From assembly GCF_028369065.1 (NCBI RefSeq), contig NZ_JAQNDA010000011.1, forward strand, positions 1-64,000: 64,000 bases of DNA. Reading direction: 5' to 3'. The translations under genes and the position numbers were made by a program. The notes under the pieces were generated by a model. The model had not been told where the DNA came from. It saw only the letters and a program-made list of their open reading frames with translations, and did not search any database. How positions within the stretch are numbered: position 1 is the stretch's first letter; the number at the start of each line of letters is the position of its first letter. Below are positions 60,890-64,000 of this stretch, piece after piece. The DNA is from Marinobacter sp. SS21 (lineage in GTDB: Bacteria; Pseudomonadota; Gammaproteobacteria; Pseudomonadales; Oleiphilaceae).

Positions 60890-60917
60890 TTGACACTTTG
60901 GGAGCCGGCTTTATAAT
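60890..60917 (+). promoter_or_regulatory. Strong sigma-70 promoter of tRNA-Asp
   Basis: TTGACA (60890-60895) and TATAAT (60912-60917) match both consensus hexamers exactly, with a 16-bp spacer. The bases after the -10 are GC-rich (GCGCCCTC), the discriminator type seen in stringently controlled stable-RNA promoters. The leader to the tRNA is about 75 nt. Confidence 0.9.
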
Positions 60918-61000
60918 GCGCCCTCGTTGTCACCAAACAGTCATCGCCAGATGGCTTGCGATCCAGACGGATTGCAGTAGCAGAGGTGGCAGCACAGCGC

Positions 61001-61077
61001 GGAGCGGTAGTTCAGCTGGTTAGAATACCGGCCTGTCACGCCGGGGGTCGCGGGTTCGAGTCCCGTCCGCTCCGCCA
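61001..61077 (+). tRNA. tRNA-Asp (GUC)
   Basis: A complete 77-nt cloverleaf: acceptor stem GGAGCGG/CCGCTCC, D-loop with TAGTTCAGCTGGTTAGAATA, anticodon stem-loop CGGCCTGTCACGCCG with anticodon GTC at 61035-61037, T-arm GCGGGTTCGAGTCCCGT and the CCA end encoded. A T-rich tail follows without a clear hairpin. It lies behind a consensus promoter and stands alone, not in a tRNA cluster. Confidence 0.98.
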
Positions 61078-61182
61078 TTTTTTCCTTCTTCCCGTGTTCC
61101 CATTCCTGTACTAAATTCCCATATCAGCTTCTCGTTATTAAAACTCCTGAACTGTTCTGGTCGTGTGTTGTCGGTCGGGCGT

Positions 61183-61224
61183 TGTCATTGAATTGTCATG
61201 CAGATGTCATAGTCTTGGTAGTGT
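61183..61224 (+). promoter_or_regulatory. Three-unit Pho-box-like repeat and promoter
   Basis: TGTCAT occurs at 61183, 61194 and 61205, an exact 11-bp period, in the context TTGTCAT-N4-TTGTCAT-N4-ATGTCAT. This matches the PhoB site, 7-bp CTGTCAT-like direct repeats separated by 4 bp. A -10-like TAGTGT lies at 61219-61224, eight bases after the last unit, where PhoB-dependent promoters put it. The small ORF at 61275 is downstream. Confidence 0.7.
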
Positions 61225-61274
61225 CTGATGCCGGCGAGCCATTCGGGCTCCATGGCGACACAAGGAGGATCTCC

Positions 61275-61364
61275 GTGATGCTGGACTACGAAGAAGAGCT
61301 CATCGAGCGTTGCAACGAAGAATACGACGATGATGATCTGCCCGATGACGCCACGGAATTGTAA
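61275..61364 (+). CDS. Small acidic ORF, 29 codons
   Basis: A tiny gene with a perfect ribosome binding site, AAGGAGG (61262-61268). Two starts are possible: GTG at 61275 (six bases away) or ATG at 61278 (nine bases). The product of 28-29 residues begins MLDYEEELIERCNEEY, contains a run of four Asp, and ends DDATEL; about half of its residues are acidic and it has one cysteine. No signal peptide or membrane segment is visible. The upstream Pho-box-like repeats suggest induction by phosphate starvation. I know no family; expression is not proven. Confidence 0.6.
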   Translation: MMLDYEEELIERCNEEYDDDDLPDDATEL

Positions 61365-61379
61365 ACGGCCGCAGTGACT

Positions 61380-62447
61380 TTACTCTGAGCCGGTTTGGCG
61401 GACTGCGCGCCGGTGCTCCCCGGGTGGGGTGTTGAACCAGCGTCGATAGGCCTTGTGAAAGGCTGCCGGCCCTGAAAAGCCCAAGAGCCAGGCGATTTCC
61501 GCCAGTGACAGGTGGGTTTCGCGAATGTAATCCAACGCCAGTTCCCGCCGGGTCTCATCAAGCAGTTCGCGGTATCCGCTGTGCTGCTCCGCCAGTTGCC
61601 GCTGCAAGGTCCAGGGCGTCAACCCCAGTTCTGCGGCAATCGCACCCAACGTTGGTGGCGCACTCTCCAGCAGTGGGGGCAGCTTCTCTTTCACCCGGTC
61701 CTTGATGGACCAGCCCTCACGTATTCGTTTCAAGCTCTGTTCACATTCCGCTATCCGCTGCCTGTGAGTTGCCGGCTGCGCTTGCAGCGACCTCAGCGCA
61801 CTGATGCCTGGGGCCAGCTGGAGAGCATTCTCGCTGGCGCCAAAGAGCACCGGGCAATCGAACCAGGTCTCGAAGGTGGATTCCAGCCCTTGAGAAGGGT
61901 ATTCAATCGTTACCCGTTCCAGCACCCGGCGCTGCCCACTGAGTTCGCGTAGCAGCTGAGTCCAGCTGGCCAGCACCGAATCCACGACAAAGTAATTAAA
62001 GGCGTTGTAAGGGCGAATCGAATAAAACTGTGCCCGGGCGTCGGCCAGGTCCATGCTGGGGTGGCCCCGGCTGTTCCGGCTGTTGAGCAGGGAGAAGCGG
62101 ATCAGCGTTGCCAGGGCCTGGCCCGTGGTGGCTGCAGTCATCGCCGCAAACCCGGCGTTGCCGGCATCAACAGCGCGTGTCATGGCGCCCATGGTCAGGC
62201 CCAGGGCCGGATTTCCAGTCAGTTCGATGGCCGCGTGCCCCAGGCGCATATAACGCGGGATGCTGATTCGCGCGTCCGCTGAGGTCATCAGTGTGTCACC
62301 CAGACCGAACTGCTGTTGCAGCAGGCTGGCGTCCTGGCCTTCGGCCTGTACCGCCCGCAATAGCACGGAAACGTAAAGGGTGCTGATATCGCCCAGGGTA
62401 TTGCGGCGTTTTGGGTTGGGAAGGCTGGGAGTCATCTTGTCCGACAA
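61380..62447 (-). CDS. AraC-type regulator, OruR-like
   Basis: A 355-residue regulator with a ligand-binding N-terminal domain of the Arabinose_bd/OruR type (YMRLGHAAIELTGNPALGLTMGAMTRAVDAGNAGFAAMTAATTGQALATLIRFSLLNSRN) and a C-terminal AraC HTH (PTLGAIAAELGLTPWTLQRQLAEQHSGYRELLDETRRELALDYI and LSLAEIAWLLGFSGPAAFHKAYRRWFNTPPGEHR). An in-frame ATG at 62435 is an alternative start. It is divergent from fadH by 111 bp and probably regulates it in response to a fatty-acid-derived or amino compound; this is inference from position. Confidence 0.9.
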   Translation of the reverse strand: MSDKMTPSLPNPKRRNTLGDISTLYVSVLLRAVQAEGQDASLLQQQFGLGDTLMTSADARISIPRYMRLGHAAIELTGNPALGLTMGAMTRAVDAGNAGFAAMTAATTGQALATLIRFSLLNSRNSRGHPSMDLADARAQFYSIRPYNAFNYFVVDSVLASWTQLLRELSGQRRVLERVTIEYPSQGLESTFETWFDCPVLFGASENALQLAPGISALRSLQAQPATHRQRIAECEQSLKRIREGWSIKDRVKEKLPPLLESAPPTLGAIAAELGLTPWTLQRQLAEQHSGYRELLDETRRELALDYIRETHLSLAEIAWLLGFSGPAAFHKAYRRWFNTPPGEHRRAVRQTGSE

Positions 62448-62486
62448 GTCGTATTTGGATAATAAAATGTTATTTCAGGATATTGA

Positions 62487-64000
<1,514 letters not shown>

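Overview
The window looks like the chromosome of a free-living, GC-rich gammaproteobacterium of the marine Marinobacter/Pseudomonadales kind. The basis is conserved neighbourhoods (mutS-fdxA facing cinA(pncC)-recA, as in Pseudomonas), typical gammaproteobacterial proteins (PncC, RecA, FadH, FdxA), a LexA-box-like recA promoter and many two-component and c-di-GMP genes. The genus is inference; the class is well supported.

Left edge (1-3.6 kb): one end of an IS21-family element lies inside hsdS of a type I restriction-modification locus. hsdM is intact, hsdS is cut after about 70 codons, and no hsdR lies in the window. A higBA toxin-antitoxin pair with a clear operator/promoter follows. 3.6-8.5 kb: HI0933-type flavoprotein, a periplasmic binding protein translationally coupled to a membrane diguanylate cyclase, and a phzF-small gene pair. 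8.7-15.6 kb: a MocR-type regulator with an operator-like palindrome, a FixL/FixJ-like pair, and a divergent acyl-CoA synthetase plus membrane permease ending in a strong terminator. 15.8-20.1 kb: assorted housekeeping or unknown genes (PF10118-type protein, DegV, an unknown all-helical protein, LysE exporter), a perfect 68-bp palindrome, and fdxA.

20.2-38.5 kb: mutS and cinA-recA keep the Pseudomonas-like divergent arrangement, but a complete Tad/Flp pilus locus (flp, prepilin peptidase, an AAA+ ATPase with a winged-helix-like N-terminus, rcpC, rcpA, lipoprotein, tadZ, tadA, tadB, tadC, tadD, tadE, tadG) sits between them. It is closed by a hairpin terminator and an AraC-type regulator whose receiver domain has lost its phosphorylation residues.

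41-53 kb is the most unusual region. A minus-strand array encodes two soluble histidine kinases, an MglA-type Ras-like GTPase, a receiver-PilB/GspE-type ATPase fusion, a PAS-GGDEF-EAL-receiver protein, a receiver-HD-GYP protein and a lone receiver. It is flanked by a PilZ protein and two small cysteine-containing proteins. The GGDEF domain is intact, but both phosphodiesterase-type domains have substitutions in their signature motifs. I infer a polarity/pilus control module that reads phosphorylation, GTP and c-di-GMP together.

53-64 kb: a Lon-like AAA+ protease, a second FixJ-type regulator with a REC-PAS-kinase, a MaoC-like protein, two AraC regulators of the OruR type, tRNA-Asp behind a strong promoter with phased 21-bp repeats, a tiny acidic ORF behind a three-unit Pho-box-like sequence, and fadH running off the right edge.
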